Shown here: positions 54,161 through 62,345 of the stretch, piece by piece
How the letters are laid out: each line of letters begins with the position of its first letter
How positions within the stretch are numbered: the first letter of the stretch is position 1
Assembly: GCF_009649845.1 (NCBI RefSeq)
Contig: NZ_WJIE01000026.1
Span: forward strand, 1-64,000
Reading direction: 5' to 3'
Length of the DNA: 64,000 bases
Source of the DNA: Polyangium spumosum
GTDB lineage: Bacteria > Myxococcota_A > Polyangia > Polyangiales > Polyangiaceae
Program-made: the position numbers and the translations under genes
The notes under the pieces: model-generated
Told to the model about the DNA's origin: nothing
The model's input: the letters and a program-made list of their open reading frames with translations, nothing else
Database searches by the model: none

Positions 54161-54444
54161 TCACTTCTTCCCCACCGGCCAGTAGAGCCGCCGCAACGGC
54201 ACGAGCGCCCGCGTCTCCGCGTCGAGGCTCTCGTAGTGGTCCACGACGAGCTTCCGCAGCGCCGGCAGGCTGATCAACGTCGTCGCCACGTCCGCGCGCT
54301 CCGCCTCGTAGTGGGCGTCTTTCGTGAACCCGCCCGTGCTCACGTAGAGGCACTTGTCCCCGCGCTTGCGCCCGCCGAGGGAACGCACGGATCTCCTTCG
54401 CGCCCATGACCTGGCCGCGATGCTTCACCTCCACGAAGATCCCT
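54161..54444 (-). pseudogene. mrr: mrr restriction endonuclease, C-terminal piece
   Basis: Reads 'IFVEVKHRGQVMGAKEIRAF' then, after one extra base in a CCC run (~54381-54385), 'GGRKRGDKCLYVSTGGFTKD' to '...LRRLYWPVGKK'. It contains the E-x-K catalytic pair of the Mrr_cat domain. The 5' boundary abuts the IS5-family element. The +1 frameshift is additional damage (or a sequencing error). Confidence 0.82.
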
Positions 54445-55359
54445 AGAAGTCATCTCATAAACACTCCGGTAGGTCCATCTGCCCCATAATCCTACTTTGT
54501 AGGATCAATCGAACGGGCCTTGATCCGGCCGTCGGTACATTTTCGTTCGTGACGACATTTACGCGGTGTGGACCTGACAGACCCTCAGTGGGCGTTACTC
54601 GAGCCGCTCATCCCTTCGCCGCCCGTACGCGCCGATGGCCGCGGGAGGCCGTGGAAGAATCCCCGCGAGGTACTCAACGGCATCTTGTGGATCTTGCGCA
54701 CCGGCGCTCGATGGGCCGACTTGCCCGAGAGATATCCGCCTTACCAGACTTGCCATCGGCGGTTTCAGCAGTGGTCGAAGGACGGCACGCTCGAACGGGT
54801 CCTGTACGCATTGGCCGGGGACTTACGCGATCGAGGGCAGATCGACTTGAGCGAGGCGTTCATCGACGGCACGTTCGTGAGCGCCAAAAAGGGGGGCCCT
54901 GCGTCGGGAAGACGAAGCGCGGCAAGGGGACCAAGATCATGGCCATTGCAGACGGCTCTGGTCTTCCTCTCGCCATCTGCATCGAAAGTGCTTCGCCGCA
55001 TGAGGTCACGCTCGTCGACCGAACGCTCGATAGCTGCTTTCTCGCCCAACTCCCCAAGCGCCTCATCGGCGACACCGCCTACGACAGCGACAAGCTCGAC
55101 GCGCGGCTCGCGGAGGAGCGCGGGATCGAGATGATCGCGCCCAATCGCTCGAATCGCAAGCGCCTCAGCCAGGACCTTCGCCCCCTCCGTCGATACAAGC
55201 GCCGCTGGAAGGTAGAGCGTCTCTTCGCCTGGCTCCAAAGCTTCCGCCGCATCTTGGTTCGGCACGAGCGCTACGCCAAAAACTTCCTCGGCTTCGTCCA
55301 CCTCGGATGCATCGTCGTGTACCTCAGGACGCTGCTGGGTGGTTTATGAGATGACTTCT
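54445..55359 (+). mobile_element. IS5-family element (915 bp)
   Basis: Inverted terminal repeats begin AGAAGTCATCTCATAAAC at 54445-54462 and, as the complement, at 55342-55359. One transposase in two overlapping frames. Lies inside the mrr gene; no clear target duplication can be read at the ends, so adjacent bases may have changed or the exact ends are off by 1-3 bp. Confidence 0.88.
54568..55349 (+). CDS. IS5-family transposase, two frames joined by a -1 frameshift
   Basis: Frame 1 from GTG 54568: N-terminal '[16 protein letters not shown]', '[20 protein letters not shown]', first catalytic Asp in '[16 protein letters not shown]'. At the A5-G6 run (54886-54896) a -1 shift enters the second frame: '[18 protein letters not shown]', second Asp in '[11 protein letters not shown]', and the Glu in '[15 protein letters not shown]'. 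All DDE residues survive. Programmed frameshifting is known in several IS5 subgroups; the product would be about 260 aa. Confidence 0.82.
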
Positions 55360-55417
55360 GGGCTCCTGCAAGCCGAGGCCATCGGGCGACGCGAAGATGT
55401 CGACGCCTCGATCGGGC
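55360..55417 (-). pseudogene. mrr: mrr restriction endonuclease, middle piece
   Basis: 58 bp trapped between the IS5-family and IS66 elements. On the minus strand it encodes 'RGVDIFASPDGLGLQEP', the catalytic Asp segment of Mrr-type nucleases. Its right end is one copy of the 8-bp GATCGGGC duplication (55410-55417). Confidence 0.82.
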
Positions 55418-55589
55418 GTAACTCCTCGCCCAGCCGCGTCTGGATGGGCGCCCGCGGGCGTGCAGGGGCGGCCCGCTCCTGGTCCCCGCGGTCGACCCGT
55501 TCGTCGCAAGCGATCAATACGTCGCACGCACCGGTGCCCTCATCGCACCGCCTTCGGCGCGGACGACCGGTCTGGCTACTCGCGCAGCC

Positions 55590-57089
55590 CTATCTTCCGC
55601 CGGCGACCTCATGCGGTAGCGCGATCCGCTCCCCGCGCAGCGCAGCCATGACGGCCGTGCGCAGATATACCTTCGGATCGATCCCGCAGAGCTTCGCGCT
55701 CTCCACGTACGAATAGAAAACCGCAGCCACCTCGGTCCCCCGCTTCGAGCGTGATCCGTAGTGATTCTTGCGCCCGACGACGACGCCGCGCTCGGCTCGC
55801 TCGGTGTGGTTGTTGTCCAGCGGGATCCGCGGATCCTTCAAGAATCGCGTGAGCCCGCTCCACAGGCCCGCCATGTACTGGATGGCATCGTCGAGGCTGC
55901 TCCCAGGCACCACGGCCGTCGTCTCGGCGAAATCCCGGATTCGGTCGACGATCGGCTTCGACGCGTTTGCCCGCAGCTCGCGCCGCTTGTCGTCGCCGGA
56001 GGCCCCTGCCTCACATTGCGCCTCGACCGCGTACAGTCCGCGAATCAGCCCGAGCACGGCCCTGGTCTCCTCGGGATAGGACTTTTCGGCTTTGATGAAT
56101 TCGCGGCGCACGTGAGCCCAGCAGTGCGCGAGCTCGATCCCCGCATTCTCGCCCTTGGCAAGCGACTTGTAGACGGCGTAGCCGTCGCACATGGCGACGC
56201 CCTCGTAGCCGCGGAGCACCTGCTTTGCCTCCTCGGTCGAGCGACCTTCGAGAATTCGGTACGCGACCGCATCCGGCGCGACAATCGACCACGCGTGCCA
56301 CCGCGAGGGCTCATTCTTGCCGAGGAGCGGCCATCGCGTTTCGTCGACGCCAATGACGGGCTGGCTCAGGACGTGGCGCACGAGGGCCTCGTAGCCTGGC
56401 GCAAGGAGCCGCGCGAGCCGCTCGATCTGGTCCCAGAGCGTCTGCGACTCGACGAGCAGGCCCTCGCGCCGCATCTTGCGCACCTGGCGCTCCAGCGGCG
56501 AGTGCTCGCAATACTTTTCCGTGGCCACCTCGACGGCGAAGTCGACCGAATACCGTGCCCCCTCGAAGAGCTTCACCGGAGCGGGCGCCGTCTCCACGCA
56601 ACCACCGCAGCGACACCGATACTTCTGCCGCTTGTGCTTCTTCAGCTCGAAGCGCCGCGGGACGACGTCGACCACCTCCGACTCCTCGAATTGCCCCTCC
56701 CACACCTCGAGCGCGCTGCCACACGAGTTGCATACCCTGTCCGCCTCGTCGAGCTCGTGCACGACCTCCACAATCGGCAACGACGGCTGCGCCTTCGGTC
56801 CGTGGCCCTTCTGCGGCGGCTTCGGCGGTGCCGGCGGCTCCGGCGTTGCGTCTTGCTCGTCGCCGTCGCGACGCTCCGACTTCTCGCCGAAAAGGAGGCG
56901 ATTTTTCTGGGCAATCTGCTGCTCGAGCTCGGCGATGCGGAGCTTGAGCTGCTCCGGATCGCCGCCCTTGAGCGCGAGGAGCTCGGCGGTCAGCTCGATG
57001 ATCTTCTTGGCGAGCTTCTGGTTCTCCCGCTCGAGCAGCAGCGCCGCCTGGCGGAGGACTTCGGGGTCATTCTCGGTCTCGAAACGCAT
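55590..57089 (-). CDS. tnpC: IS66 transposase TnpC (copy B)
   Basis: 499 aa from ATG 57089. Leucine-rich coiled coil ('LLLERENQKLAKKIIELTAE'), zinc-binding segments ('VCNSCGSALE', 'YRCRCGGCVE'), DDE domain 'PVIGVDETRWPLLG', 'VAMCDGYAVYK', 'PLDNNHTERAERGVVVGRKN', and the IS66 C-terminus ('LCGIDPKVYLRTAVMAALRG'). Intact. Confidence 0.93.
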   Translation of the reverse strand: MRFETENDPEVLRQAALLLERENQKLAKKIIELTAELLALKGGDPEQLKLRIAELEQQIAQKNRLLFGEKSERRDGDEQDATPEPPAPPKPPQKGHGPKAQPSLPIVEVVHELDEADRVCNSCGSALEVWEGQFEESEVVDVVPRRFELKKHKRQKYRCRCGGCVETAPAPVKLFEGARYSVDFAVEVATEKYCEHSPLERQVRKMRREGLLVESQTLWDQIERLARLLAPGYEALVRHVLSQPVIGVDETRWPLLGKNEPSRWHAWSIVAPDAVAYRILEGRSTEEAKQVLRGYEGVAMCDGYAVYKSLAKGENAGIELAHCWAHVRREFIKAEKSYPEETRAVLGLIRGLYAVEAQCEAGASGDDKRRELRANASKPIVDRIRDFAETTAVVPGSSLDDAIQYMAGLWSGLTRFLKDPRIPLDNNHTERAERGVVVGRKNHYGSRSKRGTEVAAVFYSYVESAKLCGIDPKVYLRTAVMAALRGERIALPHEVAGGR

Positions 57090-57156
57090 CGGGTCTCGAA
57101 ACGTATAATGTCGTCAGACCCCTCGAATGTACCGACGGCCGTGAAAAAAAAACCGC

Positions 57157-57534
57157 TCATCCCCAGCGCAACACGCGATGGGCGGGCGTGTACGGCGGCG
57201 GCGAGAGTGGCATTCGACCGATGAGCTCGCTCCCTTCGAGCAGGAGCGCGAGCTCGCTCGTGGTGAGCACGAGCGGACCGTCCCCAGGCCGCGCCCACGG
57301 CGCCGCGAATCGCCCCTTCGCGAGCCGCTTCGAGAAGAGGCAAAGCCCCGTGCCGTCCCAGTACAACACCTTGGACCGCTGGCGGGTGCGGCTAACGAAG
57401 AGAAATATCTCACCCGACATCGCATCGCGGCGAAGGCCCTGGGCGACGAGCGCCGTGAGCGTATCGAAGGATTTGCGCATGTCGACGGGCTCTCGGTAAG
57501 CATAGACCTTGACCTGCCGCGTCGAGCCGATCAC
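57157..57534 (-). CDS. tnpB: IS66 accessory protein TnpB (copy B)
   Basis: 125 aa from GTG 57534, overlapping the tnpA stop by 4 bp (GTGA). 'EPVDMRKSFDTLTALVAQGL', 'EIFLFVSRTRQRSKVLYWDG', 'GLCLFSKRLAKGRF' are diagnostic for IS66 Orf2. Confidence 0.92.
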   Translation of the reverse strand: MIGSTRQVKVYAYREPVDMRKSFDTLTALVAQGLRRDAMSGEIFLFVSRTRQRSKVLYWDGTGLCLFSKRLAKGRFAAPWARPGDGPLVLTTSELALLLEGSELIGRMPLSPPPYTPAHRVLRWG

Positions 57535-57917
57535 GAAAGCCTCCGCAAAAGCTCGACGAGCGCATCGAGGTCGAGGCCCTCGATGCGCACGCCGGATCGA
57601 TGCACGACCACATAGGGTCCGCCGACATCGGCGGACCGGGCCTCGATAATCTCGACCGGCGAGAAACCGGCCGTCGGCTCCGGCGACGCGTTGCCCCTGG
57701 CCCAGCCATACAACGTCCGCCAATGCAAGCCGAGTTCGGGCCCGATCTCCGCGATTGTCGCTCCCTCCTCACGCCGCGACCAGAAGTACTCGATCGCGCT
57801 CCGACGCACACGCTCGGGGTACGCCCTCCCTCGTCCTCGCCCCTTGCCCTGCTCGATCTCCGTACGAATGGCCGCCGCTCGCTGATGGTTCCGCATCGGG
57901 TGCTCCCTTCGAGGCAC
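57531..57917 (-). CDS. tnpA: IS66 accessory protein TnpA-like (copy B)
   Basis: 128 aa from ATG 57917 (ATG 57896 is an alternative). HTH region 'TIAEIGPELGLHWRTLYGWA', then a C-terminal half 'YVVVHRSGVRIEGLDLDAL' with 'LVELLRRLS', the IS66 Orf1 ending. Begins 54 bp from the right terminal repeat. Confidence 0.85.
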   Translation of the reverse strand: MPRREHPMRNHQRAAAIRTEIEQGKGRGRGRAYPERVRRSAIEYFWSRREEGATIAEIGPELGLHWRTLYGWARGNASPEPTAGFSPVEIIEARSADVGGPYVVVHRSGVRIEGLDLDALVELLRRLS

Positions 57918-57971
57918 CAGCGTCGAAGAAGCGCGCCGTCGGCGTCACGACGGGGATGGGCGAGGATGTAC

Positions 57972-58154
57972 GATCGGGCCCGCCTTCCGCGACGGTCGTT
58001 CGATATCCCATCGCGCGGAGCAGCCCCGCGACGAGCTCCTGCATCTGGCGCCAGTCGAGCGCGTTGATCGCGTCCTCGATGAACTCGTCCGCGCGCTCGA
58101 ACGTCTCCGCGAGCAGCGCCGCTTGCTCCTCCTTGCTCGGCCTCGAGCCTCTGC
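57972..58154 (-). pseudogene. mrr: mrr restriction endonuclease, N-terminal piece
   Basis: Encodes 'RPSKEEQAALLAETFERADE', 'NALDWRQMQELVAGLLRAMG' and 'YRTTVAEGGPDR', the start of an Mrr_cat domain. Excising IS66 copy B plus one GATCGGGC joins it in frame to 'GVDIFASPDG'. Its 5' side is fused to an IS3-family remnant, so the original start (and any Mrr_N domain) is lost. Confidence 0.82.
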
Positions 58155-58465
58155 CGCGGCGATGAACGCGAACTTCACTCGCTCTCCTTCGCGAAGAAGG
58201 CCGCCGCTTTTTAGAAATCTCTCGCTCCATCTGCAGCCGCTTGACCTCACGCCGCAGCCGCACGAGCTCCTCGCGCTCGGCGTCCGTGAGGGCCTCCGGG
58301 GGTTTCTCCCCGCCGCCGTTGACCTCGGCAGCTCTCACCCACTCGCGTAGCGCGTTTCGGTAAGATCCAGATCCTTCGCGACCTGCGCGATGCTCCGGTC
58401 CCCGATCTGGCAGAGCCGAACTGCCTCTGCCTTGAACTCCGCGCTGAACGACCTCCGCGGGGCAG
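58155..58465 (-). pseudogene. IS3-family orfA remnant (plus first codons of orfB)
   Basis: 'RRSFSAEFK' region at the start, 'RLCQIGDRSIAQVA', then after a 1-base loss 'REWVRAAEVNGGGEKPPEAL', 'LVRLRREVKRLQMEREISKK' (the A5-G slippery site at ~58207-58212), and 'VKFAFIAAA' from orfB before the sequence switches to mrr. At least one frameshift; no catalytic domain. Dead. Confidence 0.75.
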
Positions 58466-58761
58466 CTTCTCCGGTTCATCGGCGAGATCAAGAGGTCGTC
58501 ACGTTCGACCGGGAGCGTCGCAAGTATCTCCTCGGCAAGGTCACCTCGGAGTACCACTGGGACGACAAGCTCATCGAGGACCTGCCCGCCGTTCGTCGCG
58601 TCGAGTGGACGCACGAGGACCAAGACCCGCAACACTCCTCGGCGCGATTCAGACGTTGTGGCGCACCAGATCTCCGGTTCGGGCGCGTCAGGCGTGCAGG
58701 CTGTTGTCGTAAGGGTTGCGAGCAGGATGGCGCTCGCGATGATGGTAGATGGGGTTCGCAT
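58466..58761 (-). pseudogene. lipoprotein gene truncated by the IS3 remnant
   Basis: ATG 58761 begins a convincing lipoprotein signal ('ASAILLATLTTTAC') followed by ~75 residues of folded-looking protein ('RRGVLRVLVLVRPLD', 'LDELVVPVVLRGDLAEEILA'). It runs without a stop into the IS3 remnant, so the C-terminus is missing. Family unknown. Confidence 0.5.
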
Positions 58762-58820
58762 TCTTCTATCGTCTTCGGAGCGGGCTCCATGCCCGCTATA
58801 CTACGGGGACGATAAGGAGA

Positions 58821-59213
58821 TTATTCTTCAAGCTCTTCGTCGAGTGCCTCAAGCGCGAGATCTACAAGCGCTCGCAAGTCACGAGGATCAACGCTGTCCC
58901 CGGGATTGACCTCAGAGGGCCCCGGTTGGCGCACCACGTTCGCCACCACCGTTCCAGTAGCCTCACGCCATACCAGTCTGGCTCCCTCCAAGGTAGGTGT
59001 GAGCCGAATGGACTGATCGGGTCTACTCACCGTCAGTGGGCCACCAAGTCTATCTTCAATCCACGCCAGCAATGTGTAGAGGGAATCTAGATAATTGTGC
59101 ACCTGAGTGGTACTCCTTGGCTCCCGCACCCACGTGGCGGGGCCCACATGAGACCAGAGTTCTCCGAGTGCGTCAAGAGGGTGCGTCCCCCCGCTACCAA
59201 GCAGAACGAACAT
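58821..59213 (-). CDS. 130-aa protein, unknown (operon gene 4)
   Basis: Contains helical and strand segments ('ALGELWSHVGPATWVREPR', 'NYLDSLYTLLAWIEDRLGG', 'ARLVWREATGTVVANVV') and an acidic C-terminus ('LVDLALEALDEELEE'). No signal peptide or TM. 29 bp downstream of the zinc-ribbon gene. Not recognised. Confidence 0.6.
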   Translation of the reverse strand: MFVLLGSGGTHPLDALGELWSHVGPATWVREPRSTTQVHNYLDSLYTLLAWIEDRLGGPLTVSRPDQSIRLTPTLEGARLVWREATGTVVANVVRQPGPSEVNPGDSVDPRDLRALVDLALEALDEELEE

Positions 59214-59242
59214 ACGGCCACGCCGCCGCTTGTTCGGTTCAG

Positions 59243-59440
59243 CTACTTGCCGAGCTTCTTGAAGGCGTCCTCAAGCTTGCTCATAGCGTTCCCACCACCG
59301 TCGCCCTTGAATTTAATTTTCGCGCCGCACGACGGACACGTCGTTCCCATGCCGGCTCGTGCCTGACTCAGGGGGATCTTCAGCTTCGTTCCGCACTTGG
59401 GGCACGGGGGGTCGATCATTATCTTATCTGCCAGTCCCAT
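59243..59440 (-). CDS. small zinc-ribbon protein (operon gene 3)
   Basis: 65 aa. Two CPxCG knuckles 22 residues apart ('PPCPKCGTKLKIPLSQARAG' and 'TCPSCGAKIKFKGDG') form a probable four-Cys zinc ribbon; the tail 'NAMSKLEDAFKKLGK' is an amphipathic helix. Close to AGGAACGAT-type Shine-Dalgarno upstream. Small zinc ribbons of this type occur in many operons as adaptor or nucleic-acid-contact proteins. Confidence 0.7.
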   Translation of the reverse strand: MGLADKIMIDPPCPKCGTKLKIPLSQARAGMGTTCPSCGAKIKFKGDGGGNAMSKLEDAFKKLGK

Positions 59441-59460
59441 ATCGTTCCTCCTTTACGGTG

Positions 59461-60738
59461 TCACTTTGCTTTTCGCTTCCGAGCCTCTTGGGCTCTGCGT
59501 TGCTTGCGGTTTCCCTCTGGAAGCTGTGCCGGCGCCTGATGTGCAGCGATCTTCTGCCTCAGCACGTCAGCGAACCTTCGGGGGCTTGGCTTCGTTAGTA
59601 AGCTTTCGACGCCGAACGTGTCGGCGGCACCCAGTGCGAAATTCAATGCGGTTCCTGCCAGGATGCTTGCCGCCATACCAACAGGAGAGCCAGTCGCCAC
59701 ACCTGCTACCCCACCCAAGACGCTGAACGCTGTCAGGCGGGCCATCTTGAACCATGAGCGATCTTTAAGCGGGTTATTGGTAATCGCTGCCAACCAGGCG
59801 CGCGCTACAGCATCGGCATCGTGCGGGTCCGGCTGTTCCCACAGCCACCTACGCAGCTCTTGGGTGGCCGGGTCGTTTCGCAGCTTCACGATGTCTCGCA
59901 GACCGATCACGCGCTTTAACAACAGCGCCGGGATGTTCGGCAGGTTTTCCACTCGGAGCCCCTGTTCCACCGCTTTCACGGCTCCGTATGCGTCCACGAA
60001 GTCCTTCATGCGCATGAGGTGCTTCCAGGCGACCTCGCTTTCGTGGACGTCGAATTCCAGACCTTGGAGAACCACGCCCATTGCGATGCCCTCAGCCATG
60101 CCGCTTAGGTCACCACGGCGGTCGTCGTTAAGTCGATAACGAGGTATCTCCGGATCGAACCCTAGCTTCCGAAGGCGACCACGATCATAGGCGTCTATCA
60201 CAGCCTTCACAGCATCGTGGGGCACATTCTCGGCCGGCAGGTGGGTCCGCTCGATCGCGAGCTTCGCGAGGCGCTGAAGCTTCACCCATGGCACCTCAGT
60301 CCAGCCCCCCTTAAGGCCCATCTCAACGGAAGCTTCGGGATCGCTATGCGCGAGGCTGTTGTGGTTTCCACCTATGATGGGCTCAACCCCTTCCAGCCTA
60401 TTCTGCATGTAGACGATCATCGGCCTCCAGAGAAGGAATTGAAGGGCCCCTTCCTCAAGGAGTTGCTCGACCCCTTCGACGCCGAAGGCATCAATCAGAC
60501 GGCATAGAACGACGTTTTCTCCGAAAACGTGTGAACAGACGGACGGAGCTACGATCAACCCTTCGGCGACCCGGAACCCCTCCAGAGCCATTTCGATCTG
60601 AATCTGGTGGACAAGTCCCGCCGGTGCCTTGGGGTTCTTGTGCCATCGTCGTGCGATATCGTCAAAGCCCGTCGTGTAGAGCCCGTGGGGCATCCTGGGC
60701 TGCCAGTTCTTCGCTGGCTTCTTCTTGCTCTGCTTCAT
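59461..60738 (-). CDS. 425-aa protein with C-terminal hydrophobic segment, unknown (operon gene 2)
   Basis: ATG 60738 chosen over 60801 because it gives a basic hydrophilic start ('KQSKKKPAKNWQPRM') and avoids overlap with the upstream gene. Mostly helical; 'SVLGGVAGVATGSPVGMAAS' with 'ILAGTALNFALGAADTF' near residues 345-380 is a long Gly/Ala-rich hydrophobic hairpin that could insert in a membrane. Basic C-terminus ('NRKQRRAQEARKRKAK'). No family recognised. Confidence 0.65.
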   Translation of the reverse strand: MKQSKKKPAKNWQPRMPHGLYTTGFDDIARRWHKNPKAPAGLVHQIQIEMALEGFRVAEGLIVAPSVCSHVFGENVVLCRLIDAFGVEGVEQLLEEGALQFLLWRPMIVYMQNRLEGVEPIIGGNHNSLAHSDPEASVEMGLKGGWTEVPWVKLQRLAKLAIERTHLPAENVPHDAVKAVIDAYDRGRLRKLGFDPEIPRYRLNDDRRGDLSGMAEGIAMGVVLQGLEFDVHESEVAWKHLMRMKDFVDAYGAVKAVEQGLRVENLPNIPALLLKRVIGLRDIVKLRNDPATQELRRWLWEQPDPHDADAVARAWLAAITNNPLKDRSWFKMARLTAFSVLGGVAGVATGSPVGMAASILAGTALNFALGAADTFGVESLLTKPSPRRFADVLRQKIAAHQAPAQLPEGNRKQRRAQEARKRKAK

Positions 60739-60797
60739 GGCGACGCCCCCGATCTCAACAGGGGGCGCCGTCTGCGTCAAGAGGATCGTGTGGTGCG

Positions 60798-61142
60798 TCA
60801 CCCGAGAACTTCACGGGGATATATGCCTAAATTCCTCCAGAAGGCGTTGAGGCTTCGCTCGTGTAGGTCGCGTCCGCGCTCGGCTCGCTCTTCGAGAACC
60901 TCCGAGAGGACGACGATCTCGTTCCAGTTCTGCCGAACCAGTCGAGCTGCGCGAAGGAGAGCCGATCGCACGAGAGGCTCCGGAAGCGCGTGCGCGTCGA
61001 TAATCTCGCGTATGCCCACGAGGTCCTCCTTGCAACCAGCGCGTGAACCAAGTCGGCTGAAGCGTGCCACGTATCGATCGGCGAAGTATCCGGCCGCCGC
61101 GATGGCGATCCTATCGGCCTGATAGGACGGGAAACTCGCCAC
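60798..61142 (-). CDS. 114-aa helical protein, unknown (operon gene 1)
   Basis: ATG 61142. All-helical, charged ('RIAIAAAGYFADRYVARF', 'AHALPEPLVRSALLRAARLV', 'IVVLSEVLEERAERGRDL'). No TM or HTH evident. 59 bp upstream of the 425-aa gene; start of a four-gene minus-strand operon. Not recognised. Confidence 0.6.
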   Translation of the reverse strand: MASFPSYQADRIAIAAAGYFADRYVARFSRLGSRAGCKEDLVGIREIIDAHALPEPLVRSALLRAARLVRQNWNEIVVLSEVLEERAERGRDLHERSLNAFWRNLGIYPREVLG

Positions 61143-61176
61143 GTCCCTGGAACTGTTTTTCCAGTTCGTCGAGACC

Positions 61177-62277
61177 GTGATGCCTTCCTACGACACCCGC
61201 CGCGCCATGAATGCCATGGTCGACGCACTCGGAGTCGTTACGGATCGTCAGGCTCGCGCACAAATCGGAACGGAGCCCGGCGTCCGCTTCGTGGAAGTCC
61301 TTTCGTCGCTCTTCGATTCCGGTCGGGTCAAGCTGGTCGGCAGCCGGGACGTTGACCTCATCCAATCGAAGGACTCACAGCAAATCGGCTGGGAGGACGG
61401 GGACGATGTCTGCATCCTTCCGGGAGAAGCGCAGCGCGTCGTAAGCGAGTACCTTCGCTCGATGGGCGAAACCTGGACGGCCACGCCCGCGGCCCTGACG
61501 GCTTCGCTCCGCGGTTACGTCACTTCATGGTCGGCCAGCGACAAGCGCGCGGACGTCAAGGTGACGTGCGGCTCTGGCCGCCCTCGCGTGTGGAAGATGC
61601 CACGCCCCATCCTCACGGAGACGAGCTTCGATGGTGTCGGGATCGTCGCGCAGTCCCGCGAGCCGGAAGCTGCCTGGTGTCGCAAACCCACCGCGCACGA
61701 CGGCCGCCGAGGCTGGAGGAGGGCGAGGCTGCCCTCGCCCTCCTCCAATATTACGCGACGTGAAACCTACGGCTCAGCTAGGGGCAGGTCCCCCACCACG
61801 CATCACCGTTGGGGAGGTATGCCAACCCAGCAGAATGGCAGATCGCAACCACCCAGTCACGGCACCCCTGCTGAACGTAGCGGCTGGATAAGGCCCCGGA
61901 ACTATTACAATGGCCCCAACAACACTGCCCGGCCCCGTTCAGCTCTTGGGCGGACTCGGCCGTCGTTTCGGCCGTCACTGCCTCCTCCACTTCCGCGCTT
62001 CCCGAGAGGTTCTCGTCCTGCGATTCTCCGCCCTCATCGACGGAAGCCATACAACCCACCCAGCACGAGCGTCGTAGCGCCGTCGCCGAGAGCTTTTTCG
62101 CGACCCTCTAAGGTCGAGCTGGTCGACGCGACGCGCTTCCCGACACGGGATGCCGCGATGACGTCGATCGGTGACTACCTCGAGAGGTTCTACAACCACG
62201 CCCGGCGGCACTCGTACCTCGGGTACTTGAGCTCATGCTCGCGACGATGCCGCGCTCGCGCAGCGCCCACGGTGTGA
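61177..62277 (+). CDS. chimeric ORF: ~165-aa unknown protein fragment running into IS3 debris
   Basis: Frame is open from 61126; GTG 61177 and ATG 61180 are possible starts. The first ~165 codons look genuinely coding ('AMNAMVDALGVVTDRQARAQ', 'EVLSSLFDSGRVKLVGSRDV', 'CILPGEAQRVVSEYLRSMG') and resemble the C-terminal part of a larger protein, perhaps a phage/plasmid replication or helicase-type protein (weak). Codons after ~61680 lose coding character, and the last ~45 are an IS3 orfB fragment. As a whole probably not a functional gene. Confidence 0.35.
   Translation: MMPSYDTRRAMNAMVDALGVVTDRQARAQIGTEPGVRFVEVLSSLFDSGRVKLVGSRDVDLIQSKDSQQIGWEDGDDVCILPGEAQRVVSEYLRSMGETWTATPAALTASLRGYVTSWSASDKRADVKVTCGSGRPRVWKMPRPILTETSFDGVGIVAQSREPEAAWCRKPTAHDGRRGWRRARLPSPSSNITRRETYGSARGRSPTTHHRWGGMPTQQNGRSQPPSHGTPAERSGWIRPRNYYNGPNNTARPRSALGRTRPSFRPSLPPPLPRFPRGSRPAILRPHRRKPYNPPSTSVVAPSPRAFSRPSKVELVDATRFPTRDAAMTSIGDYLERFYNHARRHSYLGYLSSCSRRCRARAAPTV
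61778..62050 (-). CDS. small Cys-rich secreted protein, possibly lost its signal
   Basis: 90 aa from ATG 62050. The C-terminal half has a tight Cys pattern ('GQCCWGHCNSSGALSSRYV', 'GCRDWVVAICHSAG', 'WWGTCP'), typical of disulphide-rich exported peptides. Upstream in the same frame 'KKLSATAL...WVGC' resembles a lipoprotein signal with lipobox, but without a start codon, the frame being damaged beside the IS3 remnant. Could be real or decayed. Confidence 0.4.
   Translation of the reverse strand: MASVDEGGESQDENLSGSAEVEEAVTAETTAESAQELNGAGQCCWGHCNSSGALSSRYVQQGCRDWVVAICHSAGLAYLPNGDAWWGTCP
62104..62233 (+). pseudogene. IS3-family orfB 3' fragment
   Basis: 'KVELVDATRFPTRDAAMTS' and 'YLERFYNHARRHSYLGYLS' are the end of an IS3 transposase OrfB. 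Upstream catalytic domain and downstream terminus are absent. Opposite orientation to the orfA remnant at 58155-58465. Confidence 0.75.
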
Positions 62278-62345
62278 GGGCCTATGATCTGCCAGCGCCT
62301 TTCGGGGTGTACGCCTGCCCGAGGCCTGGCGGCGTCACGCCTTAG

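Larger units (their letters stand above)
55418..57971 (-). mobile_element. complete IS66-family element (2554 bp), copy B
   Basis: Ends start GTAACTCCTCGCCCA (left) and, as complement, GTACATCCTCGCCCA (right). Flanking 8-bp target duplications are identical: GATCGGGC at 55410-55417 and 57972-57979. Three transposition genes on the minus strand. Only distantly related to copy A, so not a local duplication of it. Confidence 0.94.
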
